NCBI GenBank assembly: GCA_030608825.1
Contig: JAUWDL010000034.1
Location: 1-8,905, forward strand
DNA: 8,905 nt
Source: Gemmatimonadales bacterium
GTDB taxonomy: Bacteria > Gemmatimonadota > Gemmatimonadetes > Palauibacterales > Palauibacteraceae
Reading direction: 5' to 3'
Below the pieces are notes generated by a model. That model was not told the origin of the DNA, did not search any database, and worked only from the letters and a program-made list of their open reading frames with translations. The position numbers were made by a program, and so were the translations under genes. Within the stretch, counting starts at the first letter, position 1. Every line of letters starts with the position of its first letter. Below are positions 1 to 6,803 of the stretch, piece after piece.

Positions 1-186
1 ATTCTCCAGCGGCGTCAGCGGGCAGACCCAGCCGACGACCTCGATCGCCGCGGCGTACAGGGCGACGGGCACGTGGAGCCAGGCTATCCGCGTCCTCCAT
101 AGAACGAGAAGGCCGCCGAGTACCACGAAAGCGACGAACGCGAGGTGTGCGAGCACGACCAGGTCGGCCAGCACGCGGTAGAGCAT
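1..186 (-). CDS. DUF2784 family small membrane protein (3' end cut by window edge)
   Basis: The visible 62 residues begin MLYRVLADLVVLAHLAFVAF and read on through a hydrophobic stretch (about residues 8-30), then an RTRIAWLHVP segment, a second hydrophobic stretch (about 37-55) and the block GWVCPLTPLEN at the window edge. This order, ending in a G-W-x-C-P-L-T-P-L-E-N block, is what I know from DUF2784, a family of short inner-membrane proteins of unknown function. The ATG at 186 is well supported by a GGGAGG ribosome site (195-200) eight bases upstream. The C-terminal part lies outside the window, so the full length is unknown. The gene is transcribed away from the alpha/beta hydrolase and shares a 122-base divergent intergenic region with it. 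Family assignment is fairly secure; no biochemical role can be given. Confidence 0.82.
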   Translation of the reverse strand, partial: MLYRVLADLVVLAHLAFVAFVVLGGLLVLWRTRIAWLHVPVALYAAAIEVVGWVCPLTPLEN

Positions 187-308
187 GGGCGAGTCCTCCC
201 TGGTTGGGGGGCAGCGAGCGCGGCCGTCCCGACGCTCGCCGCCAGGGTAACTACCAAAGCTAACTATTGGAGCGGCGATCCCCTCGGCGCCACCGGCGAG
301 GGCCCGCC
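187..308. promoter_or_regulatory. Divergent intergenic region with AT-rich island and inverted repeat
   Basis: This 122-base gap must hold the 5' signals of both the DUF2784 gene and the hydrolase gene. Two things stand out. A perfect 7-base inverted repeat, GCGAGCG (214-220) and CGCTCGC (233-239), encloses 12 bases. To its right is a short AT-rich island in very GC-rich surroundings, with TAACTA at 248-253 and again at 261-266, 13 bases apart. The island is the likeliest place for -10 elements on either strand, but I find no convincing -35 partner, so no promoter is called outright. Confidence 0.35.
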
Positions 309-1196
309 ATGAGTGATGCGAAGGCGTGCGCGATCGAGGGCCGATTCGCGACGGGAGGCCTCGAACTCTTCTACCGGGCCTGGAGACCCGCGGAGGACCC
401 GCGCGCCTCGGTCGTCATCGCCCACGGCCTGGGGGAGCACGGGGGACGCTACGGCAGGCTCGTTGATGCCCTTCTGACGCGCGGCTTCGCCGCCTCCGCG
501 ATGGATCACCGAGGGTTCGGTCGCTCACCCGGCCGACGGGGTCACGTGAACAGCTGGGCGGAGTATCGAACCGATCTGGGCAGCTTTCTCGATCTCGCGC
601 GCCAGGCGGATCCCGGCGTTCCCCTCTATCTCTACGGTCACAGCAAGGGAGCGCTCATCGCGCTGGACTACGCGCTGGAGGTGCCCTGTGAGCGCCCGGA
701 GGCGTCTGGGGGATCCATTCCCGACGAACGGAGCCTGCGGGGCCTTATCCTCAGCGGCGTTCCCCTGGAGCCGGTCGGTGTCGCCAAGCCCTGGCTCGTC
801 CTCGTGGCGAAGGCGCTCTCGCGGATCCTGCCGCGCACCGCGCTGCGTCACGGAGTGGATGCCCGAGCGTTGTCACGGGATCCGGAGGTCGTGCGGGCCT
901 ACGAGGAGGATCCGCTCGTGCACGGACGCGCGACGGCACGCTGGGGAGTGGAGGCTCTCGCGGCGATCGAACGGACGAAGGGCCGGCTTCCGGAGCTGAA
1001 GCTACCCCTTCTCCTGATTCACGGGGGCGATGATCCGCTCAACTCGCCGGAGGGGAGCCGACTGATCGCTGATCGAGCGGGCTCGGCGGATGCGATGCTG
1101 CGGATCTACGGGGGGGTTCTGCACGAACCCCACAACGACCTGGACTGGGCGGCCGCCGTGCGCGACGTCGCAGACTGGATCGAGGCCCGGCTCTGA
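309..1196 (+). CDS. Alpha/beta hydrolase, monoacylglycerol lipase-like (Hydrolase_4 / serine aminopeptidase S33 fold)
   Basis: The 295-residue protein has the layout of bacterial monoacylglycerol lipases and lysophospholipases. An oxyanion-hole motif HGLGEHGGRY lies at residues 39-48, and a DHRGFGRSPG strand-turn at 66-75. The nucleophile elbow GHSKG is at 110-114 (Ser112), an acidic residue in HGGDDPLNSPEGS is probably Asp242, and a late histidine sits in LHEPHND (His272). All three triad positions are present. A lid-like insertion rich in hydrophobics and Arg covers about 150-210. There is no signal peptide, so a cytoplasmic enzyme acting on mono-acyl esters is likely; the exact substrate cannot be read. 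ATG 309 is preferred because a GAGGG lies just upstream and the family N-terminus begins near here. An in-frame TTG at 267 would add 14 Arg-rich residues unlike the family. It converges on the acyl-CoA dehydrogenase gene 24 bases away. Confidence 0.9.
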   Translation: MSDAKACAIEGRFATGGLELFYRAWRPAEDPRASVVIAHGLGEHGGRYGRLVDALLTRGFAASAMDHRGFGRSPGRRGHVNSWAEYRTDLGSFLDLARQADPGVPLYLYGHSKGALIALDYALEVPCERPEASGGSIPDERSLRGLILSGVPLEPVGVAKPWLVLVAKALSRILPRTALRHGVDARALSRDPEVVRAYEEDPLVHGRATARWGVEALAAIERTKGRLPELKLPLLLIHGGDDPLNSPEGSRLIADRAGSADAMLRIYGGVLHEPHNDLDWAAAVRDVADWIEARL

Positions 1197-1203
1197 GCGA
1201 TCA

Positions 1204-1222
1204 GAGGCGGACCGAACGCCTC
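1204..1222. terminator. Possible bidirectional terminator hairpin between convergent genes
   Basis: GAGGCG (1204-1209) and CGCCTC (1217-1222) form a perfect six-pair GC-rich stem with a seven-base loop. It lies between the stop of the hydrolase gene (1194-1196) and the stop of the convergent acyl-CoA dehydrogenase gene, overlapping two bases of the latter. Position between converging genes argues for a role in ending transcription on both strands. No T-run follows on either side, so it is not a classical intrinsic terminator and may be chance. Confidence 0.35.
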
Positions 1223-3155
1223 AACCGATCTCCGCCGTGGAGTGCTCGACGAACGCCTCGAGCGGTTCCGTGACCTCTTCGACGGGCCTCGCCTCCGAGG
1301 CCGTTCCTCTTTTCGCCAGCTCCTGCAGGCCGACGATTCCCTCCTCCAGCCACATGTGGTCGCCGTCCAGGACCTCGCGTGCGGTTCGGTAGAGGAGGGC
1401 GTCGTCGTTGGAGGACATCCCCTTGAAGAGCTGGCGCACGCGCCGTCGAGCCATGCGGCAGAAGACGTCCGCCACCTTCCGCGCATGCGGAGCGGAGGGA
1501 TCGCCCTTTCGGGTGAGCATCTGCGTCTTCGAGACGACCGCCGCCATCGCGAACAGCTCCGCTCCCACGTCTACTCCTCGGAAGAGCAGCGCCTGCTTGC
1601 GCTGAAGTCCCGCCCCGTACCGCATCATCTTGTGGAAGAGCGTGCGAGCCAGCTTTCCCGACGACCGCTGAACGAAACGCAGGTGCGTCGCGAGCTCGCC
1701 GAACTCCCCGTACCTCGGCCACCAGCCCCAGCCGAGCCAACGGGACGGGTACCACGCCGCGTAGGTGAGAACGACCTTCGGCAGCCGGGCCAACTTCGCT
1801 CCGAGCGAGAGATCTCCCTCGACCAACTCTCCGGCCAGCTGCAGGTGCCAGTCCACCGCCTCCCGTGCGATGAAAAGACGCATGATCTCGCTCGAGCCCT
1901 CGAAGATGCGGTTGATCCGGGAGTCCCGGAGCATCCGCTCGAGGCCGATCGGGTCCTCTCCGCGATCGGCCAACGAATCGCCCCGCTCGTAGCCGCGGCC
2001 ACCGCGCACCTGCAGGGCCTCATCCATCAGATCCCAGCCCACCTCCGTGTTGAACAGCTTGGCGATCGCCGCCTCGAGCCGGATGTCGTACCCGGGTCGG
2101 TCGGCCAACAGAGCCGTGATCTCCGAGACGGCGTCCATCCCGAAGGTGTTGGCGGTGATGCGCGCGATCATCTGGGCGACGGCCTCGTGTTTGCCGACCG
2201 GCTGACCCCACTGAACGCGCTCGGAGGCCCACTCGCGGACGATCTGTATCGCGGCCTTTCCGCCCCCCGCGGAGACCGCAGGGATCGTAAGGCGGCCCGT
2301 GTTCAGAGTGACGAGTGCGATCTTCAAGCCGCGCCCCTCCTTGCCGAGGAGGTTCTCGGCGGGGACCCGGACGTCGCGGAAGCGGATGATGCCGTTCTCG
2401 ATTCCCCCCAGGCCCATGAAGTGGAGTCGCTGGACGACTTCGACGCCCGGCCAGTCCATCTCGACGATGAACGCCGAGATCTTGCGGCTCTCGCTGTGCC
2501 GGGCCATGACGATGATGATGTCGGCCACCGTCCCGTTCGTGCACCAGAGCTTCTCGCCGTTCAGGATGTAGGCGCCCTCCTCGGTCCGCTCGACGACCGT
2601 CGCGAGGCGGGCCGGATCCGATCCGACATCGTCCTCCGTGAGGGCGAAGGCCGAGATCGCGCCCTCGGCGAACCGCGGCAGATACTGACCTTTCTGCTCC
2701 TCGCTCCCGAAGAGCATGAGCGGCTGCGGGACACCGATCGATTGATGGGCGGAGAGCAGGGCGACGAGGCTTCCGTCGACGGTGCCGATGACCTCCATGA
2801 TCTTGCTGTACTCGGTCTGATTGAAGCCGTGGCCGCCGTACTCCTGCGGGATCTTGAGGCCGAAGGCACCCATCTTCCGGAGCCGGTCCACGACCTCGGG
2901 CGGGATCTTCCGGTCCCGGTCGATCCGCTCGGAGTCGACTTCGGTGCGCAGGAACTCCCGGAGCTCCTGGATGAACGCGCGTGCTGGCGGGCCGATGTGC
3001 TCATTGGGGTCCGGATAGGGGTGGATCAGGCCCAGCCGGAAGTCCCCGAGGAACAGGTCCCGCACGAACGTGTGGTCGCCCCATTCCTTTTCGCGCGCCT
3101 CTTCCGCGACCCGCCGCGCTTCGGCCTCGCTCGCATGCGTCTTAACCGTGCCCAT
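1221..3155 (-). CDS. Acyl-CoA dehydrogenase, long VLCAD/ACAD9-like type
   Basis: This 644-residue flavoenzyme should catalyse the first FAD-dependent alpha,beta-desaturation of fatty acyl-CoA in beta-oxidation. The N-terminal helical domain spans about 55-165. The middle domain carries the flavin-binding stretch [11 protein letters not shown] (170-180) and the [11 protein letters not shown] block (198-208). The C-terminal helical domain includes [15 protein letters not shown] (313-327), [13 protein letters not shown] (382-394) and [14 protein letters not shown] (413-426), where Glu419 sits at the usual catalytic-base position. About 200 further residues follow, to 644. Such a tail is absent from ordinary short and medium-chain enzymes (about 380-400 residues) and typical of the VLCAD/ACAD9 branch, suggesting long-chain substrates and possible membrane association. 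ATG 3155 follows a GTGGAG seven bases upstream. It appears to be a single-gene transcription unit: a terminator-like hairpin precedes it and a convergent gene follows. Family is very secure; chain length is inference. Confidence 0.95.
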   Translation of the reverse strand: MGTVKTHASEAEARRVAEEAREKEWGDHTFVRDLFLGDFRLGLIHPYPDPNEHIGPPARAFIQELREFLRTEVDSERIDRDRKIPPEVVDRLRKMGAFGLKIPQEYGGHGFNQTEYSKIMEVIGTVDGSLVALLSAHQSIGVPQPLMLFGSEEQKGQYLPRFAEGAISAFALTEDDVGSDPARLATVVERTEEGAYILNGEKLWCTNGTVADIIIVMARHSESRKISAFIVEMDWPGVEVVQRLHFMGLGGIENGIIRFRDVRVPAENLLGKEGRGLKIALVTLNTGRLTIPAVSAGGGKAAIQIVREWASERVQWGQPVGKHEAVAQMIARITANTFGMDAVSEITALLADRPGYDIRLEAAIAKLFNTEVGWDLMDEALQVRGGRGYERGDSLADRGEDPIGLERMLRDSRINRIFEGSSEIMRLFIAREAVDWHLQLAGELVEGDLSLGAKLARLPKVVLTYAAWYPSRWLGWGWWPRYGEFGELATHLRFVQRSSGKLARTLFHKMMRYGAGLQRKQALLFRGVDVGAELFAMAAVVSKTQMLTRKGDPSAPHARKVADVFCRMARRRVRQLFKGMSSNDDALLYRTAREVLDGDHMWLEEGIVGLQELAKRGTASEARPVEEVTEPLEAFVEHSTAEIG

Positions 3156-3175
3156 CGCTCCACTCCACTTGATCT

Positions 3176-3205
3176 AGTGTACCGGCTCAGGTTTCACGCA
3201 GTCAT
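3176..3205 (-). promoter_or_regulatory. Candidate sigma70-type promoter for the acyl-CoA dehydrogenase gene
   Basis: On the minus strand, a -35-like ATGACT (3200-3205) and a -10-like TACACT (3176-3181) are separated by 18 bases. The -10 ends about 20 bases before the ATG at 3155, and the element lies downstream of the hairpin that probably ends the ABC operon. The -10 is a fair match to TATAAT; the -35 is weaker. Consensus rules from proteobacteria may not hold in this organism. Confidence 0.35.
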
Positions 3206-3256
3206 TCGGGGGCCGATTCATTCCGCTCGGCCGCGTTCTTTCGCGCCTCTCAACCT

Positions 3257-3287
3257 AAAACCGCGCATGCTCTTGAAACACCCGCGG
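3257..3287 (-). terminator. Probable intrinsic terminator of the ABC transporter operon
   Basis: Read on the minus strand, CCGCG (3287-3283) pairs with CGCGG (3265-3261). After one G-G mismatch, five further pairs (two of them G-T wobbles) extend the stem to a five-base loop. TTTT (3260-3257) follows directly. It begins 17 bases after the stop codon of the binding-protein gene and lies before the candidate promoter of the acyl-CoA dehydrogenase gene, so it separates the two transcription units. The T-run is short, which limits confidence. Confidence 0.5.
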
Positions 3288-3304
3288 ACGGCTCCGAGAT
3301 CCGG

Positions 3305-4231
3305 TCAAGGGTGCACGGGATCGTCTCGTAGCTCCCGCTCGACCCATTCGCGGGCGACCTGCCGAAAGTCGCGGCCTTCCACGTCCACCGCGCGGTTCAT
3401 GGCACGCATCTCCTCGGTGCCGAGGCGGCCCGCCAGCTGGCGCAGCGCCCCCCGGAGCTCCGGGTATCTGTCCAGCGCGGCGGCGCTCACCACCGGTGCG
3501 GCCTCGTAGGGCGGGAAGTACCGCCGGTCGTCCTCGAGCATCACGAGATCCAGCGCCGCGATCTGACCGTCCGTCGAGTTGCCCGCCACCAGGTCCACGA
3601 GGCCGTTCGCCAGAGCTCGATACAGGAGCCCGAGGTCCATAAGGCGGGGATCCCGCCCGAACCGCAGCCCGTAGAGGAGCTCCAGCCCTGCCAGCCCGTC
3701 CTCCCGTTCCGTGAACTCGTAGCCGAATCCGGCGGTCCAGCGCTCCGCATGGGGCACCGCGTCGCTGATGGTGCGGAGACCCAGGGAGTCTGCCGTGCTC
3801 CGGCGGACGAGAATGGCGAAGGTGTTCTCGAAGCCGAGCGGTGCCGACCACTCCGCGGCCCATCGCCGGCCGTACTCGGAGGCGACGACGCGACGCACCG
3901 AGTCCGGGTCCGTAATCGGCGGATGCTGGAGGATCGCCGTGAAGGCCGTTCCCGTGTACTCGACGTACAGGTCGATGCCGCCTCCGAGGAGAGCCTGGTG
4001 GCAGATGAACGTGCCGCCGAGGTGGAGGCGGCGCTGCATCGGGATGGTCGTCGTGTGCTCGATCCAGCCCGCGAGGATCTCGCCGAGGAGGCTCTGCTCG
4101 GTGAAGTTCTTCGAGCCGACGACGAGAGGACGACGCTCCCCCCCGCAGCCATGGAGCGCGAGGGCGGCCAGGAGAACCACGGCGACAAGGCTGCCCAGCC
4201 CCTTCCGCCCAGAACCGGGTAGCGCCCTCAC
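3305..4231 (-). CDS. Betaine/quaternary-amine ABC transporter substrate-binding lipoprotein (OpuAC/OsmF-like)
   Basis: This 308-residue protein is the solute receptor of the importer encoded just upstream. The N-terminus has basic residues, a hydrophobic core (about 14-26) and a lipobox-like LHGC with Cys29, so it should be lipid-anchored outside the inner membrane. His at the -2 lipobox position is unusual. The mature part shows the OpuC/OsmF hallmarks: GSKNFTEQ (39-46), LGGTFICHQALLGGGIDLY with EYTGT (71-95), GFENTFAILVRR (133-144), REDGLAGLELLYGLRF (176-191), and ALANGLVDLVAGNSTDGQIAALDLVMLEDD (206-235) followed by FPPYEAAPVV (239-248). The start is a GTG at 4231 that overlaps the permease stop codon (shared bases GTGA), implying translational coupling. 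No Shine-Dalgarno site of its own is seen. The ligand may be glycine betaine, choline, proline betaine or, given neighbouring egtD, hercynine or ergothioneine; the sequence alone does not decide. Confidence 0.92.
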   Translation of the reverse strand: MRALPGSGRKGLGSLVAVVLLAALALHGCGGERRPLVVGSKNFTEQSLLGEILAGWIEHTTTIPMQRRLHLGGTFICHQALLGGGIDLYVEYTGTAFTAILQHPPITDPDSVRRVVASEYGRRWAAEWSAPLGFENTFAILVRRSTADSLGLRTISDAVPHAERWTAGFGYEFTEREDGLAGLELLYGLRFGRDPRLMDLGLLYRALANGLVDLVAGNSTDGQIAALDLVMLEDDRRYFPPYEAAPVVSAAALDRYPELRGALRQLAGRLGTEEMRAMNRAVDVEGRDFRQVAREWVERELRDDPVHP

Positions 4232-4869
4232 GCGCGGCGCCAGCGCGAGAACCTGCGCTCCAGGAGACCCAGGCCGGCGTCAGCCGTCAGAGCCAGAAGC
4301 GCGGCCGGAATCGCGCCTGCCAGGATCACCTGGTTGTTCACCATCGAGATCCCCTGGAAGATGAACACTCCGAGCCCTCCCGCACCGATCGCGGCCGCGA
4401 TCGTGGCGATCCCCATTCCGATCACGGTGGCCAGCCGTACGCCGCCCACGATCACGCCGAGTGCGAGGGGAAACTCGACCTCGCGCAGCAGCTGGGCGTC
4501 GGTCATCCCCATGGCGACGCCCGACTCCCGAACGGCCGGATCGATGCCGCGGATGCCTTCGTAGGTGTTGCGCACGATCGGGAGGAGCGCATAGGCGGAG
4601 AGCGCGACGATGGCCGTGCGGGCACCGATTCCCCCGATCAGGGGGACGGGGATCAGAAAGCCGAAGAGTGCCAGGCTGGGGATGGTCTGGATCACGTTCA
4701 CGAAGCCGATGATCGGCTTGCGGAGAGCCTCTCGCCGCGTCAGGAGGATTCCCGTGGGGATTCCGATGAATACGGCGATGCCGACCGAGGTGCCGACGAG
4801 GAAGAGGTGCTCGACCGTCTTGGCGAGCACGTCGGCCCGGTTGGCGATCAGGTAGTCGAGAAAGCTCAC
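4228..4869 (-). CDS. Betaine/quaternary-amine ABC transporter permease (OpuCB/OsmW-like)
   Basis: The 213-residue integral membrane protein forms the translocation channel of the importer. Hydrophobic segments lie near residues 21-43, 54-72, 76-98, 133-153, 155-172 and 181-200. The cytoplasmic coupling loop that contacts the ATPase is visible as ESGVAMGMTDAQLLREVEFP (115-134), a variant of the EAA motif. The family-typical NTYEGIRGIDPAVRE (101-115) precedes it. I place the start at GTG 4869 because the protein then begins VSFLDYLIANRADVLAKT, matching the usual N-terminus of these permeases. The same frame stays open upstream to 5022, but those 51 residues are polar, unlike the family, and lie inside the ATPase gene. 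The start is 19 bases after the ATPase stop and has no clear ribosome site, so coupling is likely. The 3' end overlaps the binding-protein gene by four bases. Confidence 0.92.
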   Translation of the reverse strand: MSFLDYLIANRADVLAKTVEHLFLVGTSVGIAVFIGIPTGILLTRREALRKPIIGFVNVIQTIPSLALFGFLIPVPLIGGIGARTAIVALSAYALLPIVRNTYEGIRGIDPAVRESGVAMGMTDAQLLREVEFPLALGVIVGGVRLATVIGMGIATIAAAIGAGGLGVFIFQGISMVNNQVILAGAIPAALLALTADAGLGLLERRFSRWRRA

Positions 4870-4888
4870 CCAGCGGTGCCCGCGGAAC

Positions 4889-5638
4889 TCAAGCCTCGTC
4901 CTCCGGTCGAAAGGCCACCACTGCCGGGAGCCTGGATTCGCCGAACTCGGCGGGGCTGCCCGCGAAGGCGACCCGGCCCTCCGCCAGGAGAACGATCCGG
5001 TCGCCGAGCCGGCGCGCCTCACGGACGTCGTGGGTCACGAACAACACGGCCTTCCCGAGCTGGGTGGCGAGGCGGCGAAACTCCACCTGCAGCTCGCGCC
5101 GCGTGATCGGATCCAGGGCGCCGAACGGCTCGTCCGCCAGGAGAATGGGCGGGTCGGCTGCCAGCGCGCGTGCCACGCCGACTCGCTGCTGCTGGCCGCC
5201 CGAGAGCTCCGCCGGATAGCGTCCGGCATACTCGGCGGGCGGGAGGCCCACCAGCTCGAGCAGCTCCGCCGTGCGGTGCTCGAGCCTCTCCCTCTCCCAG
5301 CCCAGCAGCCGCGGCACGAGCGCCACGTTGGCCGCGACCGTACGGTGCGGAAAGAGGCCGATCCGCTGAATCACGTAGCCGGTGCGGCGACGCAGAGCGA
5401 TTGGGTCCCACTCCGTCGTCGGGCGTCCGCCCACGCGCACGGCGCCTGCGGTGGGCTCGAGCAGCCGGTTCACCAGACGCAGGGCGCTGGACTTTCCGGC
5501 GCCGCTGCGACCGAGGATGACGGTGGTCTCGCCGCTCGCCACATGGAACGAGACCTCGCGGAGCACGTCCACGCTCCCCAGCCTGAGGGATGCGCCGTCG
5601 AACTCGACCGCGGCCGTCCGGGATGCTTCCGTCGTCAT
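4889..5638 (-). CDS. Betaine/quaternary-amine ABC transporter ATP-binding protein (OpuCA/OsmV-like)
   Basis: This 249-residue ATPase powers the importer and is the first gene of the operon. All nucleotide-binding motifs are intact: Walker A GRSGAGKS (43-50), Q-loop Gln91 in GYVIQRIGLFPHRTVAANVA, signature LSGGQQQR (145-152), Walker B ILLADE (165-170) with catalytic Glu170, D-loop GALD, and switch histidine His203 in VTHD. The Q-loop context GYVIQxIGLFPH followed by LVPRLLGW is distinctive of the glycine betaine/choline/carnitine subfamily. The protein stops soon after the core domain and lacks the C-terminal CBS pair found in osmotically gated OpuCA proteins, so ionic-strength gating by CBS is not expected. 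ATG 5638 is preceded closely by a full AGGAGG (5642-5647). Transcription diverges from egtD across a 153-base gap. Confidence 0.94.
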   Translation of the reverse strand: MTTEASRTAAVEFDGASLRLGSVDVLREVSFHVASGETTVILGRSGAGKSSALRLVNRLLEPTAGAVRVGGRPTTEWDPIALRRRTGYVIQRIGLFPHRTVAANVALVPRLLGWERERLEHRTAELLELVGLPPAEYAGRYPAELSGGQQQRVGVARALAADPPILLADEPFGALDPITRRELQVEFRRLATQLGKAVLFVTHDVREARRLGDRIVLLAEGRVAFAGSPAEFGESRLPAVVAFRPEDEA

Positions 5639-5791
5639 CGACCTCCTGGGTGCCCACCGACTGACGGTTGCTCGGGTTCTCGAGGGTTCACGCCCGGGCT
5701 CCAGATCTCAACTTGGCCCTCCCGTTGGACGGCTGCCAAGGCGCCGCCTACCTTTGCGGCCTCGGCCCGCTCGGGCGAGGTGGTGGCGTGC
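5639..5791. promoter_or_regulatory. Divergent promoter region between the ABC operon and egtD
   Basis: Both transcription units must start here. On the plus strand a weak pair, TTGGAC (5725-5730) and TACCTT (5749-5754) with an 18-base spacer, could drive egtD. A six-base dyad, CTTGGC (5712-5717) and GCCAAG (5735-5740) separated by 17 bases, overlaps the -35-like element and could be an operator. GGTT-containing units recur about every 9-10 bases at roughly 5666-5690. No strong consensus promoter is visible on either strand, and the region is GC-rich throughout. Confidence 0.35.
5642..5647 (-). promoter_or_regulatory. Strong ribosome binding site of the ABC ATPase gene
   Basis: The minus strand reads AGGAGG three bases before the ATG at 5638. 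It is a complete match to the anti-Shine-Dalgarno core and fixes the first cistron's start. The two following cistrons lack such sites and appear to depend on coupling. Confidence 0.65.
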
Positions 5792-6802
5792 ATGGAGAAC
5801 CGAATGGAGAGACCGAGCGCAGCAGCGGCCGACGACAGGGTCGTCGTGCGGAACGTCCTCGGCCCGCGCGATCGGCACGCCGAGCTCGCCCGCGACGTTC
5901 GTGACGGGCTGACCGGCCCCGTGAAGGAGATCCCTCCCAAGTACTTTTACGATGCGCGAGGCTCGGACCTGTTCGAGCGCATCACGGCGCAGCCCGAGTA
6001 CTACCCGACTCGGGCGGAGACCGAGATTCTCGAGCTTCACGCCGCCGATTTCGTCTCCGATGTCGGCGCCCACGTGCTCGTCGAGTACGGTTCGGGAAGC
6101 TCCACCAAGACCCGGCTCCTCCTCGACGCCATGCACGCGCAGGGGACGCTGGAAGGCTACGCGCCGGTCGATGTGAGCGAGGATGCCGTGCATGCCGCGG
6201 CAGACCTTCTCGTCTCCGAGTACCCGGAGCTTCAGGTCGTGATCGTCGTCGCGGACTTCGACGCGCCTCTGGACCTCTCCTTCGCCGGCCGGCCCCGGCT
6301 GATCGCCTTCCTCGGCTCGACGATCGGCAACTTCACCCCTGAGGCGGCACGTCGATTCATGGTGTGCGTGGCGGAGGAGCTCGAGCCCGGCGATGGCTTT
6401 CTGATCGGCTTCGATCTCGTCAAGGACGCTCGGGAGCTCGAGGCGGCCTATGACGACGCGGCCGGGGTGACGGCGGCTTTCAACCTGAACCTGCTGAGCG
6501 TCCTCAACCGTGAGCTTCACGCCGACTTCGATGAGAGGACGTTCCGACACCGGGCCTTCTACGACGCCGGGCGCGCCCGGATCGAGATGCACCTCGTGTC
6601 CGAGATCGCGCAGTCGGTGCGCATCGCCGATCTGGATCTGGAGGTCCGTTTCGAGGCCGGAGAGTCGATCCGCACGGAGCTCAGCCACAAGTACACCCCC
6701 GAGTCCGCACGGGGGCTCCTGGAGGCCGGCGGACTCCGGATTCGCCGCTGGGAGACCGATGGATCGGCCCGGTTCGCCGTGGCGCTGGCCGAGCGCCGCT
6801 GA
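5792..6802 (+). CDS. egtD: L-histidine N-alpha-methyltransferase EgtD (hercynine synthesis)
   Basis: EgtD transfers three methyl groups from S-adenosylmethionine to the alpha-amino group of histidine, giving hercynine, the first step to ergothioneine. The 336-residue protein has the family blocks EIPPKYFYDARGSDLF (46-61), QPEYYPTRAETEIL (67-80), the SAM-site VEYGSGSSTKTR (97-108), PVDVSEDAV (125-133), FLGSTIGNF (173-181), the Tyr220 region, and ESIRTELSHKYT (291-302). Compared from memory with Mycobacterium smegmatis EgtD, the binding residues Tyr56, Gly86, Asp113, Asp141, Asn166, Tyr206, Met252, Glu282 and Ser284 all map here at a constant +14 offset (Tyr70, Gly100, Asp127, Asp155, Asn180, Tyr220, Met266, Glu296, Ser298). 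Histidine specificity is thus expected. ATG 5804, four codons on, has a better-spaced GGAG and may be the true start. The frame stays open far upstream, but that part is antisense to the ATPase gene. Neither egtB nor another sulfur-inserting enzyme gene is in the window. Confidence 0.95.
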   Translation: MENRMERPSAAAADDRVVVRNVLGPRDRHAELARDVRDGLTGPVKEIPPKYFYDARGSDLFERITAQPEYYPTRAETEILELHAADFVSDVGAHVLVEYGSGSSTKTRLLLDAMHAQGTLEGYAPVDVSEDAVHAAADLLVSEYPELQVVIVVADFDAPLDLSFAGRPRLIAFLGSTIGNFTPEAARRFMVCVAEELEPGDGFLIGFDLVKDARELEAAYDDAAGVTAAFNLNLLSVLNRELHADFDERTFRHRAFYDAGRARIEMHLVSEIAQSVRIADLDLEVRFEAGESIRTELSHKYTPESARGLLEAGGLRIRRWETDGSARFAVALAERR

Positions 6803-6803
6803 C

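Noticed and set aside
267..308. TTG start for the alpha/beta hydrolase
   Set aside because: It adds 14 Arg-rich residues with no family match and no ribosome site; ATG 309 has a nearby GAGGG.
1242..3509. A 755-codon open frame on the plus strand, antisense to the acyl-CoA dehydrogenase gene
   Set aside because: It mirrors the dehydrogenase gene in GC-rich DNA, where antisense stop codons are rare. Its translation is rich in Arg, Asp, Glu, Leu and His with no recognisable domain, and the minus-strand product is an unmistakable enzyme.
4870..5022. An upstream extension of the permease reading frame by 51 codons
   Set aside because: It lies wholly inside the ATPase coding region, is polar and Arg/Ser/Pro-rich, and permeases of this family start at the residue encoded by GTG 4869.
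5030..5791. A 254-codon N-terminal extension of egtD
   Set aside because: The frame is open only because it runs antisense to the ATPase gene and through the intergenic region. The translation has no EgtD-like content, and EgtD proteins begin near the ATG at 5792 or 5804.
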